NCBI GenBank assembly: GCA_947589735.1
Contig: CANQCR010000005.1
Span: 31,001 to 95,000 of the forward strand
DNA from: an uncultured Bacilli bacterium
Lineage (GTDB): Bacteria > Bacillota_I > Bacilli_A > RF39 > UBA660
DNA: 64,000 nucleotides
Reading direction: 5' to 3'
Below, piece by piece: positions 18,293-30,400 of the stretch. Position 1 is the first letter of the stretch. Every line of letters begins with the position of its first letter. Both the position numbers and the translations under genes were made by a program. The notes beneath the pieces were generated by a model. That model was not told the origin of the DNA. It did no database searches and saw only the letters and a list, made by a program, of their open reading frames with translations.

Positions 18293-19003
18293 GTGCATAT
18301 GAGTCGTGCGGAATTAAAAAAGAACGCTAAAGCATCTTTAAAAGGAAATTATGGTCAAGCCATTTTGTTGATGCTTTTAACAATGGCTATTCCTGTTTCT
18401 ATTTCTTTAGTAGGTTGTTCAGTTATGGGACTCGATTTTTCAGCTAATGGCTTTGATGTTGTTAAGTTTGGTAGTGATTGGTTAATCCTAGAACTTATCA
18501 TTTATATAGTAACTTCAGCTATAGCTTTAGGTATGGTAAACTTTTTCTTAAAAATATCTCGTAATAAGGAAGCATCTGTTGGTGACTTGTTTAGTAAGGT
18601 AAATCTTTTCTTCCTATATATAGGAACAAGTTTTATTACCGGTATCATTATTGGTTTAGGAATGATTTTACTTGTTGTTCCTGGTGTGATTGCAACTCTT
18701 AATTATGCTTTAGTAGACTATATTTTAATTGATAATCCAGAATTAGGTATTGTTGGAAGTATAAAGAAGAGTAAAGAAATGATGAAAGGTCATCGTGTTG
18801 AATTATTTGTTTTAGTTTTAAGTTTCATTGGTTGGACTATTCTTGCTAGCCTTACTTTTGGTCTTTTACTTTTCTGGTTAATCCCTTATATGAATGTTAC
18901 AATGGCTAACTTCTATAATAAATTAAGAGGACCAGTTGAAGAAGAGGTTGAAGAGGAAAAAGAAGAAGAACCAGAAATCTTAGATGAAGATGTCGAAATA
19001 TAA
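18293..19003 (+). CDS. DUF975-family membrane protein
   Basis: MSRAELKKNAKASLKGNYGQAILLML; LVVPGVIATLNYALVDYILIDNPELG...SIKKSKEMMKGHRVELF. Confidence 0.85.
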   Translation: MHMSRAELKKNAKASLKGNYGQAILLMLLTMAIPVSISLVGCSVMGLDFSANGFDVVKFGSDWLILELIIYIVTSAIALGMVNFFLKISRNKEASVGDLFSKVNLFFLYIGTSFITGIIIGLGMILLVVPGVIATLNYALVDYILIDNPELGIVGSIKKSKEMMKGHRVELFVLVLSFIGWTILASLTFGLLLFWLIPYMNVTMANFYNKLRGPVEEEVEEEKEEEPEILDEDVEI

Positions 19004-19025
19004 GGTAATTTAATTACCTTTTTTT
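19002..19025 (+). terminator. intrinsic terminator
   Basis: AAGGTAATTTAATTACCTTTTTTT. Confidence 0.7.
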
Positions 19026-19107
19026 GATGCTTAAAAAGGATTTTAACATCCTTGTTTTATATTAGAAATAGTGATAAAATAAGCACAACAATGAGAGGAG
19101 GATTAAG

Positions 19108-21057
19108 ATGTTTGAGTTAGTTTCTGAATACACGCCATCTGGTGATCAACCTAAGGCTATTGAAAAATTAGTTGAAGGTATTAAAGAAGGTAAGAAAGAT
19201 CAAGTTTTACTTGGCGCCACTGGTACTGGTAAAACATTTACGATTGCAAATGTTATTAAAGAAGTTAATAAGCCAACCTTAGTCCTTGCTCATAATAAAA
19301 CTTTAGCGGGTCAATTATATGGTGAGTTTAAAGAGTTATTTCCTCATAATCATGTTGAATATTTTGTATCTTATTATGATTATTATCAACCGGAAGCATA
19401 TGTTGCTAAAACGGATACTTATATTGAAAAAGATGCGGCTATCAATGATGAGATTGATGAGTTAAGACATTCCGCAACGGGCGCTTTACTTGATAATAAA
19501 GATGTCATTGTTATCGCTAGTGTTTCTTGCATTTATGGTATTGGTGATATTGATGATTACCGGGATAAAATGCTTGTTTTAAGATGTGGTGAGACGGTTG
19601 AAAGAGATGCGATTATTGAACGTTTAATTGAGATGCTTTATGAGCGCAATAATATGGACTTTAAACGGGGTACTTTTCGAGCTAAAGGGGATGTTTTAGA
19701 AATAATTCCTGTTAACCAGCATAGTAAAGGTGTTAGAGTTGAATTCTTTGGTGATGAGATTGACCGCATTTCTGAGTTTGATGTTGTAACGGGTGCTATC
19801 TTAACGAATAAACAGACGATATCCATCTTCCCAGCTAGTCACTTTGTGACATCAGAAGAAAAATTAAATCAAGCTTGTGATAATATTGAAAAAGAATTAG
19901 AAGAACGTTTAGAATATTTTAAAAAAGAAAATAAATTGCTTGAATATCAACGCTTGGAAGAACGGACTAAGTATGACCTTGAAATGCTAAGAGAAACAGG
20001 CTTTTGCCGGGGTGTCGAAAATTACTCTCGGCATTTAGCTTTAAGAGGTCCAGGAGAGACGCCAACGACTTTAATGGACTTTTTTGGTGATGATTTCCTT
20101 TTAGTTATCGATGAATCACATGTTACAATTCCTCAAGTACGTGGTATGTATAATGGTGATAGGGCTCGTAAAGAAGTTTTAGTTGAATATGGCTTTCGTC
20201 TTCCTAGTGCTTTGGATAATCGCCCTTTAAAGTTTGATGAGTTTGAAGCTAAAAAAGGTCAAACGATATATATATCAGCAACCCCAGGCGATTATGAACT
20301 TGCCAAGACTCACCATGAAGTTGTTGAACAGATTATTCGTCCAACCGGTTTATTAGATCCTAAAATTAGTATTCATCCAACGAAGAATCAAATTGATGAT
20401 TTATTAGAGAATATCAATGAATGTATTGAAAAGAAAGCCCGTGTTTTAATAACGACTTTAACCATTCGTATGGCCGAAGAATTAACTAATTATCTAAAGA
20501 AAGCGGATATTAAAGTAGCTTACTTACATAATGAGATTAAAACATTAGAACGAATGGAAATTATTCATGACTTAAGAACCGGTAAATATGATGTTTTAGT
20601 TGGTATTAACTTATTAAGAGAAGGATTAGATATTCCAGAAGTTGAATTAATTGCGATAATGGATGCGGATAAACAAGGTTTCTTAAGAAGTGAGCGAAGC
20701 TTAATTCAGACCATCGGTCGGGCCGCTCGTAATGCGAATGGTCATGTTATTATGTATGCTGATGAAATTAGTGAATCAATGGATTTAGCTATTAAGGAGA
20801 CGAACCGAAGAAGAGAAATCCAAGAAGCATATAATACGGAACATGGTATCACGCCTAAGACGATTATTAAAGCCATTCGGGAAGTTATATCTAATAATAA
20901 AAATGTTACTAAGAAAAAACGTGAGAAATTATCTAAACATGAAAAGATTGACTTAATGGCTCAAATTGAAGCCGAAATGCATGAAGCAGCTAAAAACTTA
21001 GACTTTGAGCGCGCTATGGAATTAAGAGATGCTCTATTTGAAATTCGTAGTGAATAG
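19108..21057 (+). CDS. uvrB: excinuclease ABC subunit UvrB
   Basis: [45 protein letters not shown] motif at C-terminus. Confidence 0.98.
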   Translation: MFELVSEYTPSGDQPKAIEKLVEGIKEGKKDQVLLGATGTGKTFTIANVIKEVNKPTLVLAHNKTLAGQLYGEFKELFPHNHVEYFVSYYDYYQPEAYVAKTDTYIEKDAAINDEIDELRHSATGALLDNKDVIVIASVSCIYGIGDIDDYRDKMLVLRCGETVERDAIIERLIEMLYERNNMDFKRGTFRAKGDVLEIIPVNQHSKGVRVEFFGDEIDRISEFDVVTGAILTNKQTISIFPASHFVTSEEKLNQACDNIEKELEERLEYFKKENKLLEYQRLEERTKYDLEMLRETGFCRGVENYSRHLALRGPGETPTTLMDFFGDDFLLVIDESHVTIPQVRGMYNGDRARKEVLVEYGFRLPSALDNRPLKFDEFEAKKGQTIYISATPGDYELAKTHHEVVEQIIRPTGLLDPKISIHPTKNQIDDLLENINECIEKKARVLITTLTIRMAEELTNYLKKADIKVAYLHNEIKTLERMEIIHDLRTGKYDVLVGINLLREGLDIPEVELIAIMDADKQGFLRSERSLIQTIGRAARNANGHVIMYADEISESMDLAIKETNRRREIQEAYNTEHGITPKTIIKAIREVISNNKNVTKKKREKLSKHEKIDLMAQIEAEMHEAAKNLDFERAMELRDALFEIRSE

Positions 21058-21094
21058 TTTAAAAATTAAGGCGAAAACAAAGTAAAAATCAAAG

Positions 21095-21120
21095 CGGTAA
21101 GAGTGAAATCTTACCGTTTT
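21095..21120 (+). terminator. intrinsic terminator after uvrB
   Basis: CGGTAAGA-GTGAAA-TCTTACCG-TTTT. Confidence 0.75.
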
Positions 21121-21171
21121 GAATATTTGAAATAGCTATAGAATAGTGTTATAATGAATCAAGGAGAAATT

Positions 21172-21606
21172 ATGAAAAAAGAAGAAATAACAACAGAAAG
21201 AAAATGGAACAAACGTGAAAGTATTAGCCGTTCTTTGGATATTTTTATTCATCTTGTTGGCTATACTTTAGTTTTAATTACAGTATCAATGATTTTTAAC
21301 GATACGGTATTCGTCAAAAACATTTATTGGGGCTTTTTAGCTGTTTTAATTATTTTTGTTTTAAATCGGACGATAAAGCCTGTTTTAACATGGTTGACAA
21401 TTCCTTTAACAGCGATGACTTTAGGATTGTTTTATCCTTTGATTAATGCTTTTATTTTAAAGTTATCCGATTGGATTTTACAATCTAATTTTAATGTTCA
21501 TGGCGTATGGATGTTAATCATTGTATCAGTTGTTATATCAATTATGAATGCTATTATGGATAACTGGATTATCGATGGCATTTTAAAAGGAGGTAAGCGC
21601 AAATGA
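21172..21606 (+). CDS. phage-holin-family (4-TMS) / PF04020-like membrane protein
   Basis: RTIKPVLTWLTIPLTAMTLGLFYPLINAFILKL; located before lgt. Confidence 0.65.
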   Translation: MKKEEITTERKWNKRESISRSLDIFIHLVGYTLVLITVSMIFNDTVFVKNIYWGFLAVLIIFVLNRTIKPVLTWLTIPLTAMTLGLFYPLINAFILKLSDWILQSNFNVHGVWMLIIVSVVISIMNAIMDNWIIDGILKGGKRK

Positions 21607-22418
21607 GTCCTGTTGCTTTTCATATTTTTGGTTTAACAGTATATTGGTACTCATTATGCATTCTTACAGCCTTTTTTATTGGCTTTTTCCTTGTTTATTT
21701 AGAGATTAAAAGACATCCTAATATTAAAAAAGAATTTTTATATGACTATTTCTTTTATTTAGTACCAATTGTTATTGTTGGCGCTAGACTATATTATGTT
21801 ATCTTTGAGTGGAATGCATATAAGAATAATATTATGCAAGTATTTGCAATTTGGAATGGTGGCCTTGCTATTCATGGCGGGGTTATTGCGGGGTTAATAT
21901 TTACCATTTTCTATACGCGTAAGCATCATATCAATACTTTTAGATTTATGGATATAGTTGCTCCATCGCTCGTTTTAGGTCAAGCAATTGGCCGGTGGGG
22001 AAACTTCTTTAATCAAGAAGCTTTTGGACCCGTTATTTCTTTAGCTAAGTTAAAATCCTTACCCATCCCAAGGTTTGTTATTGATGGCATGAATATTGGT
22101 GGTGTGTATCATCATCCAACTTTCTTTTATGAATCAATGACTTGTCTTTTATGTTTTACTATTTTAATAATTTTATGTAAAAAATATAAAAAGCTTAAAG
22201 TTGGTACTCTAAGTGGCATTTATTTTATCATCTATGGCGTGGAACGCTTCTTTGTCGAGGGGCTTAGAACCGATAGTCTAATGTTAGGACCTATTAAAGT
22301 AGCGCAGTTAGTATCAGTTATTATGGTAATAGCGGGTATTATCTTTATCATCGTATCTTTAAAAAAAGGTGTCTTATATTTAGAACCTGAAGAAAAAGGA
22401 AGGAAGATGAAAGCATAA
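21603..22418 (+). CDS. lgt: prolipoprotein diacylglyceryl transferase
   Basis: GARLYYV, GGLAIHGGV, GRWGNFFNQEAFG. Confidence 0.97.
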   Translation: MSPVAFHIFGLTVYWYSLCILTAFFIGFFLVYLEIKRHPNIKKEFLYDYFFYLVPIVIVGARLYYVIFEWNAYKNNIMQVFAIWNGGLAIHGGVIAGLIFTIFYTRKHHINTFRFMDIVAPSLVLGQAIGRWGNFFNQEAFGPVISLAKLKSLPIPRFVIDGMNIGGVYHHPTFFYESMTCLLCFTILIILCKKYKKLKVGTLSGIYFIIYGVERFFVEGLRTDSLMLGPIKVAQLVSVIMVIAGIIFIIVSLKKGVLYLEPEEKGRKMKA

Positions 22419-23365
22419 TGAAAAAAGTTGTCGTTTTAGGAGGAGGAACAGGGTCTTCAACCCTACTTAGAGGCTTAAAACAGTTCCCTATTGATCTAAC
22501 GGCCATTGTATCTGTTTGTGATGATGGCGGTGGGACTGGTGTTTTAAGAGAAGAGTTTAATATCCCAGCTGTTGGCGATATCAGAAGAGTTTTAGTGGCT
22601 CTATCAGAGACGGAGCCTTTAGTTATGGACCTTTTTAATTATCGTTTTAATACGACAAGTGATTTAGAGGGTCAGACCGTTGGCAATATTTTACTTACAG
22701 CTTGCGCTAAAATAAGTGGTAACTTATCTGATGGTATTGAAGCCTTAAGTAAAGTTATGAACTTAAAAGGTAAAGTGGTTCCACTAACAGAAGATAATGT
22801 CATTTTAATGGCCGATATGAAAGATGGCAGCGTTGTTGAAGGGGAACACAATATTACTTTGTGTAAGAAAGGTGTCAAAAAAGTTTATTATAAAGAGTCA
22901 CCCACTCCAACTAAAGAAGCTATCGAAGCTTTAAAAAGTGCTGATTTAATCATTCTTAGTATGGGTAGCTTGTTTACAAGTATTATTCCTAATCTAATTT
23001 GTGATGATATCATTAAGGCTATCGATGAGAGCCAAGCCAAAGTAATGTATGCTTGCAATATGATGACGCAGCCAGGGGAAACTGATGGCTTTACAGTATC
23101 TGACCATATTAAATTATTAAATGGTTATTTAGGTAAGCATAAAATCGATGTCGTAGTTGCCAATAGTGGTGAAATTGGACCAGAGATAGCTCATAAGTAT
23201 GAAACATTAGAACAAAAAGATGCCGTTCTTTTTGATGAAGATGAAGTAAAGAAAATAGTTAAAGACATCATCAGTGATAACTTCTTTATTATCAATAATA
23301 ATTTAATTCGTCATGATGCGATGAAGTTAAGTTTGCAGATTTTCTCATACTTATTAAAGGACTAG
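22418..23365 (+). CDS. yvcK: YvcK-family (gluconeogenesis factor / UDP-GlcNAc-binding) protein
   Basis: VVVLGGGTGSSTLLRGLKQ..VSVCDDGGGTGVLR; followed by whiA. Confidence 0.95.
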   Translation: MKKVVVLGGGTGSSTLLRGLKQFPIDLTAIVSVCDDGGGTGVLREEFNIPAVGDIRRVLVALSETEPLVMDLFNYRFNTTSDLEGQTVGNILLTACAKISGNLSDGIEALSKVMNLKGKVVPLTEDNVILMADMKDGSVVEGEHNITLCKKGVKKVYYKESPTPTKEAIEALKSADLIILSMGSLFTSIIPNLICDDIIKAIDESQAKVMYACNMMTQPGETDGFTVSDHIKLLNGYLGKHKIDVVVANSGEIGPEIAHKYETLEQKDAVLFDEDEVKKIVKDIISDNFFIINNNLIRHDAMKLSLQIFSYLLKD

Positions 23366-23371
23366 ATATTT

Positions 23372-24295
23372 ATGTCATTTACAAGTGATATTAAAAATGA
23401 AGTAAGTAAGTTAAACCATGAACGCACGGAAATGATTGCTGAATTATCTGTTATTTTAAGAAATAGTGCCATTATTACTGATACTATTAAAATAACTACG
23501 GAAAATGCTAGTGTCGCTAGGTATGTTTTTTCATCAATCAAAGAAATGTATGATGTTTCTCCTAAGATAACTGTAAGGCATGGTTATAACTATATGAAAA
23601 GTTATCTCTATATCTTAGAGATAACTCGGAAAGTTAAAGATATTATCAATGATTTAAGCCTTGATACGAATATTCCAAGAGATTATATTCTTGATGATGA
23701 TTTATCGAAACGAGCTTATTTAAGAGGATTATTTATAGCCTGTGGTAGTATTAATGACCCCAAAAAGTCACGTTATCATTTAGAGTTTTTTGTTGATAAC
23801 TTAGAATATGCTAAGTTTATTAGTAAGTTATTAAATGAATACTATTTAAATAGCAAAGTTTTAAAACGGGATAATAAGTATATGATCTATGTTAAAGAAG
23901 CCGAAAAAATAGGGGATTTTCTTCGAATGATGAACGCTATTAATGCGTTATTCTACTTTGAAGATATTCGTATCTATAGGGATCATAAGAATATGACGAA
24001 TCGTCTTAATAATTGTGAACAAGCCAATGTCGATAAAATTATTGAAACAGCGACGAAACAGGTAAGAGATATTGAGGTGATTGAAGCTGAAGGTGGACTA
24101 GATCTTTTAGATGAAAAAGAAAGATTAGTTGCCACTTACCGTTTAAAATACCCCGAAGCTTCGTTAGTTGAATTAAGTGAAATTATTAGTATTGAAACTG
24201 ATACGAAAATTACTAAATCAGGTTTGTATCATCGCTTTAATAAAATAAAAGCGTTAGCTGAAAGAATTAGAAATAAAAAAGAAAGAAACAAGTAA
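23372..24295 (+). CDS. whiA: DNA-binding protein WhiA
   Basis: MSFTSDIKNEVSKL; RAYLRGLFIACGSINDPKKSRYHLEF; ASLVELSEII. Confidence 0.95.
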   Translation: MSFTSDIKNEVSKLNHERTEMIAELSVILRNSAIITDTIKITTENASVARYVFSSIKEMYDVSPKITVRHGYNYMKSYLYILEITRKVKDIINDLSLDTNIPRDYILDDDLSKRAYLRGLFIACGSINDPKKSRYHLEFFVDNLEYAKFISKLLNEYYLNSKVLKRDNKYMIYVKEAEKIGDFLRMMNAINALFYFEDIRIYRDHKNMTNRLNNCEQANVDKIIETATKQVRDIEVIEAEGGLDLLDEKERLVATYRLKYPEASLVELSEIISIETDTKITKSGLYHRFNKIKALAERIRNKKERNK

Positions 24296-24339
24296 CTAAT
24301 ATATCTCGCAAAAAAGTTACTTGTTTTTTTTTTTTTTTT
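24288..24339 (+). terminator. intrinsic terminator after whiA with T16 tract
   Basis: ACAAGTAACT ... AGTTACTTGT followed by T16 (24324-24339). Confidence 0.8.
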
Positions 24340-24441
24340 GTTGATATAATGATTTAGAAAAGGATAGATAAAGATAGTAATGTCCAAATATTGAATCTAT
24401 TTTAAATATAAAAAGAATTATTAAGAAAAGTAGGAGAAGTT

Positions 24442-27400
24442 ATGAATAACATTAAGAAAATATCTTTAAAAATATTGGTGTTAACGATATGTATTTCTTT
24501 AGCTGTTATAAGCTTTGGCAATAAAAGTTTATTGACGATGATGGGATTTATCAATAATAAATCTTATAGTTCATCTAATTTTAATCGTATTTCTGATCCT
24601 AGTACGATGGATTCATATCAAAATCTTTTACTTAGTGATGCGGATGGTTCAAGATATGCTGGCCGTATTTGGTCTGATAAGTCTGTTTTTACTAATGATT
24701 TAACTTTAGATATGGCAACTGACGGATATGACGGTAAAGTCAAACTTAATACCGATTTTTTAAATGTTTTCTCAGCTTTAGGATCTAGTCAGGCTTGGAT
24801 AGGTTTACCACCAACTAAAACCGTTATTGTTATAGATAATTCTGGTTCGATGTATTCTAATAATAAAACAGATTGGTCTAAAACCCGTATGGATAAAACC
24901 GTTAGCGCTGTTAACGAATCTATTGATAAGTTAATGCGCGCTGGCGCTTTTAATGAAGTGTCTGTTGTTCTTTTTGGTAACAGTGGTAAAAATGGAGTAA
25001 AAGATGGTGATTATCATACAGCAACAACTATTGTTCCAATGGGGCATTATGAGGTAAGTGATGATGAAGAACAACCATATCATTATCTTGATGCCGGCTG
25101 GGCAGAAGCAGGGGTTACTGATTACACCCAGTTTAGTGAACCTATCAAAGATCCAAGTCATGCTAATACTGCTGGTGGCTTTGTTTTTGTTGATAAAAGG
25201 TATGTCAATGATACTTTTAAAGTTGATGAGAATATACGACTTACTGATAATGGTATAAAAAGATATGATACATATCGTAATGGAACAACGAATATTAATG
25301 CTGGTACTTATGCGGCATTTAAAGCTTTATTACAAGAGGAAACTAAAGTTAAGGTTGCGGGAATTACCTTTAATTATATTCCTTCCGTTGTTGTATTATC
25401 TGATGGTGCAGCTACCGATATGTTGGAGGGATCATGGTCTAATCCTACCCTACAAGCTATGGGCTTTACAAATGATCGAGGTAATAAAAAAGCTAGTTAT
25501 ATCAAGGCGTTTGAAGATCCACAAGGAACCTGGACATGGGATTGGAATATGTACATTGATTTAATAGAAAAAGATGGAGTTCCAACATTAGAACAAATTG
25601 GTTATGGAGATGGAACATTAACAGATGGCCATATTAAAGACTCTAACCCTGGTGCTGTAGGTGAACAAAAGTTAAAAGAGTTTGCTAATGAGGTAAGATC
25701 TTCACAAGCAGCGATTATATTAACAACAATTTTAAATGGTTCATATATGAGAGCTCAGGTAGAAAAAAAGTTTGGAGGAAATTGTAAATTTTATACAGTT
25801 TCTGTTGATATGAATAATCCAGAAGAAGTAAAACTACCTGATCCAGAAGAATGGTTTAGTGGTACAGCTAATTATACTATAAATACTAGTTCAGTACTTA
25901 TGAACCCCAACGATTATTTTAATACTGATTGGTTAAAAGAAAAGGGTTATATCAAACAAGATGCTGATGTAAACAATTTAAAAGATGATGATATTGTTTA
26001 TGAACCATATACGGTTGGTTATGAAATAATATCAGCCATTATTGATGCTATTAATGCTTATGATGAATTCAAAAATGATAGTAATTCCTATGATGATCGG
26101 GGAAAAATAAATAAATATGTCATTTACGATGAAGCAAAAGGCCTTTGGGATGATATGAAAGATGAAAGAGCTACTGTTAATGGTGTTGAATATGATGCAA
26201 CTGTTCCAATAGGACACAACCATTCTAATGCTTATTTTGTATCAGAAAGAAAAGATGTATCATTTGATAACTTAGATCCTGGTGATACAGCCAATAATCC
26301 TTACGGATTAAGTAATGCTGATTTAGAATATGACTATGTAACTAAATCTTATTATGCATCTAGTAAAGAAGAAGCAGCAGATAAGATTGCTGAAACATTT
26401 GATGCCATCGTTGAAGATATTGTTTCTAGTGCTTTCGAGCCCATTAGTGGTATTAATGATATTGGTATCGAAGATTCAATGACTTTTATGGATCCACTGG
26501 GACAATATATGGATGTCAAGAATAAGGCAATTACCGTTAGTGGTGAAACCTATGATATGGGTTTACTTCTTTTTGGAAAAATTCATGGTATTACAAAGAC
26601 AGCTGTATACGATTATAATTTTAATATTAAGCATCGTGGACCAAGTCATGATAGTGAAGATTTATCATTACCTTTTGAAATGGGTTGGTATAATAAAGAT
26701 GGCGAATTTTTAGGGACTAGCGGTAGCTGGGATAATGGTGATACTTATTACGTTGATAGTGAAACTGTTCGAAAGTACGTTCCAAATCTTTTAGAAGAGG
26801 GAAGTATGACTGATCAGCAAAAGAACACTATCTATACTTTGTATCGTTTTATAGAAGATAGTAGAAATGATGAAGTTCATAACCCTTGTTATAATGATAA
26901 AAAGGTCAAATATAAATTAAGTGATATTCGGATATGGGTCGAAGACACTGAAAATTTTGAAGATGAAAATAATGATGCAGCTATTGATTTAGGCTTTGAT
27001 CGCGCTATTTATGTCAATATTCCAGTAAGTGCCCTACCTATTGAAGTAGCAAATATTACGATAGGAACTGACGGGTTTGTCTCATCATACACAACTAATT
27101 TAGGTAATAAAACGATAACGACACCATTTAGACTTTTCTATGGTGTGGGTTTACAAGATTCTATTTTTACGGATGATGGCTTAAATGTAGATATGGCCAA
27201 AATTTCTCCTGAATATCTACAAAAAAATAAAATTGGCGATGTTGTTTATTTCTATTCTAACTATTATAGTAACACGTTATATAAAGATTATGTTACAGAC
27301 ACAAGCGCTGAAAGAACTAGAGGCGATGCTGTCTTATCTTTCTCACCAAATGAAACGAATCGCTTCTATATGTATCAAAATCCGCTACCTTTATATAGTT

Positions 27401-30400
27401 TAGGTGCTGATGATGGTGACCTTGAAACTAATGGAACATATAAAGATGTCCCACTACTTACGGATGATGAGTTTAATGTCTTTAAAGCTACTCATCAAAA
27501 AATAACTGATGCTCAAACATTAAGTCCTGATAAATGGTACTATGTTATACTTGATTATTACTTGCCAGGTAGAAAGGACCTTGTTCATGTTGCTGTATCA
27601 AGATTAGGTAAAGAATTTGGTTCCGGAATAGCTGGTGGAAGTATTGAGGCAGGAAACTACTTAGCTTGGTATGATGAAGTAAATGACACATGGGTTCAAT
27701 ATGACCAAGGAAAAGAAAAGCCTAGTGGTGATAATTGGGTAATTGCAACACGTCCTGGTGGTTTACGTGTTGGTGATATGGCTCAAAGTTTAAGACCAAA
27801 AACAACTAACCGAACAAGTACAGCTTATAATTATTATCTACCAACCATTAGTGCGACGACGGGAACGACGTCTAATGATAGTAATATTATCATTAATTCT
27901 TATCTAGGAAATAATGGTCGCCTTGAGGTTAACGATTCTTTGTTATTTATGACTAAAGAAGTAGAAACTAATGAGGTTGGTAAGCAAAAAATTGATAATA
28001 ATAAAGAGTTTAATTTTAGTGTTAAGTTAGATGACCATGAAGGCGATTTTGAAGCTTTAAAAATGTACAAAAATCCTTATAGTAATGAGTGGCAACTTCG
28101 TTTAAAAACTATAGATATTTTGACTGACAATGGAGGATTTTTACAAAACGCTAATAATGATTTAACTGTTTATCGTAAAAATAATGGCCGAAGTTATTAT
28201 GTTTATATTGGAACTAATAAAGCCAAAAGTGTCAGCGATGAAAATGTCTTTAGGCTATATCAAGCACCAGATAGTGAAGATTATGTTGAATTAACATTAT
28301 CAGGTATGACCACTTATGTTGAAAATCCTGACGAGATAAGTAGCAGTTTAAAGACTGATTTAAATAAATATAAAAAATATGACGATGAACATACCCTTGG
28401 ATCATTGGATTTCTGGGTAAAGAAAGCTTATTTAATCCCTGTTATTGAGGTTGAAAATGGTACATGGGATGGAACAACTTCTGGATATGACTCATTAGAT
28501 GAGTTTGTTATCGCTCATCTAAATCCATATTCATATGGCGCTAGTGAATTATCATCACCTTATGCAACCCAAACAGCCTTTTTAACCCAAAAAGTATATT
28601 TTGGGTATAGTGACGATAAAAAGCCAGGAGATAAGCCTGAAGGTTGGACCGATGATGATTGGAAAAATCAAGAAGTTAATGTTGCTCATATTACATTAAA
28701 GAATAATGAAGGCTTAATGTTCTCCGGATTAAATAGCGACTCGACATATGAAATCGAAGAACTTCTTACCGAGTCTGAACATCGCGAAGGATATTTCTTT
28801 GACCGCATCCATTTAGCGGAAAAAGATACGGCTACAATCGAGGGTACGAAGGTAATCGGTCAAGTTAACGATAATTACTTCGATGAAGTTGACTACATTA
28901 ATACTTTCTATGCCCCAGTTGATTTAACGATTCAAAAAAATGTTGTTGGAGCTTTAGCTGATCAAGAAAAGGAATGGACATTTGATATTTCTTTAACTCC
29001 TAATACCAATGTTACATTAGAAGATAGTTATGAAACTTTAAAGCATAAAGCAAATGGTGAAGATGAGACTGGTAGTATCTCTTTGATGAAGCAACCTAGT
29101 GGTAATTATACAGGTAGTGTTACTTTGAAGCATGGTGAAAAAATAACACTTAAAGGTATACCGCAAAATACGCAATATGAAGTTACGGAAACTTTAGCTA
29201 ATCGTGATGATTATGTAACAACGGCTGTTAATGCTAAAGGAACATTAGTAGATAATGAGACTAGTGTTACGTTTGAAAATGCTAAATATTCTAAACATGA
29301 TATTGTTTTATCAAAAGAAGTACTAGGTGCTTTAGGTGATCAAGAAAAAGAGTGGGCATTTAATATCAACTTTACGCCACAAGAGAATATTCCATTTGCT
29401 AAAAGTTATGCTTATCTTGGAAGCAAAGATGGAATGATGGAACTTACCGATAATCACGATGGAAGTTATACAGGAACTATTAGTCTAAAACATAATGAAA
29501 GTGTGACAATTAAAAATATTCCTGAAGGTACAAGTTATGAAATCGTGGAAAAAGATGCTAGCCAAGATGGTTATATAACTTTAAAAAATAATGAAACAGG
29601 ATTATTAAAAGATGAACCAAGTGTTAATGTTAAATTTACAAATATAAAATATTCCCGTCATCAATTAAAATTAGAAAAAATTGTAACTGGCGGTGCTGGC
29701 GATAAAGAAAAAGAATGGACCTTTAAAGTTACCTTTACGCCTGCGGAAGATGTTATATTTGATACGACTTATCATTATGTAGGCGGTCATGCTGCTAATG
29801 GTGTGACTGATCATGCTGATGGAGATTTACATTTAACGAAACAAGGAGATAGTTATACAGGAACTATTAAATTAAAACATGGTGAAAGTGTAACAATTGA
29901 AAACATTCCAGAAAGGACAAAATATAAAGTTGAAGAGGTAGAGGCTAACCAAGAAAAATATTATACGATGGCAACGCTTAATACCGAAGGAGAATTAACT
30001 AAAGATCTTGAAACGGTACGCTTTACTAATACGAAATTAAGTAAGCACGATATAACTATTTCTAAAAAAGTAACCGGTGCTTGGGCTGATGAAGAAAAAG
30101 AATGGACCTTTAAAATTATCTTAAAGCCTTTAGAGTATGTCATTTTAGATAAAGAATATCAATTTGATGGAACTAAGAGTGGAAAGATATCATTCACTAG
30201 TAATACAGATGGAACTTACACCGGAGAAGTATTACTAAAACATAATGATACGGTAACAATTAAAGGTTTACCAGAAGAAACAAAGTATAAAGTTGAAGAA
30301 GAAGAAGCTAATACTGATGGATATACAACTCGGGTAACAGGCGATGTTGAAGGTACTTTGACGTATGGAAAAGATAATCCTAGTATTTCCTTTAACAATA

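Noticed and set aside
24931-26713. Overlapping alternate-frame ORFs within the vWA adhesin (24931-25161, 25058-25258, 25265-25564, 26032-26223, 26513-26713)
   Set aside because: No RBS and atypical composition; strong homology-type signal lies in the main frame.
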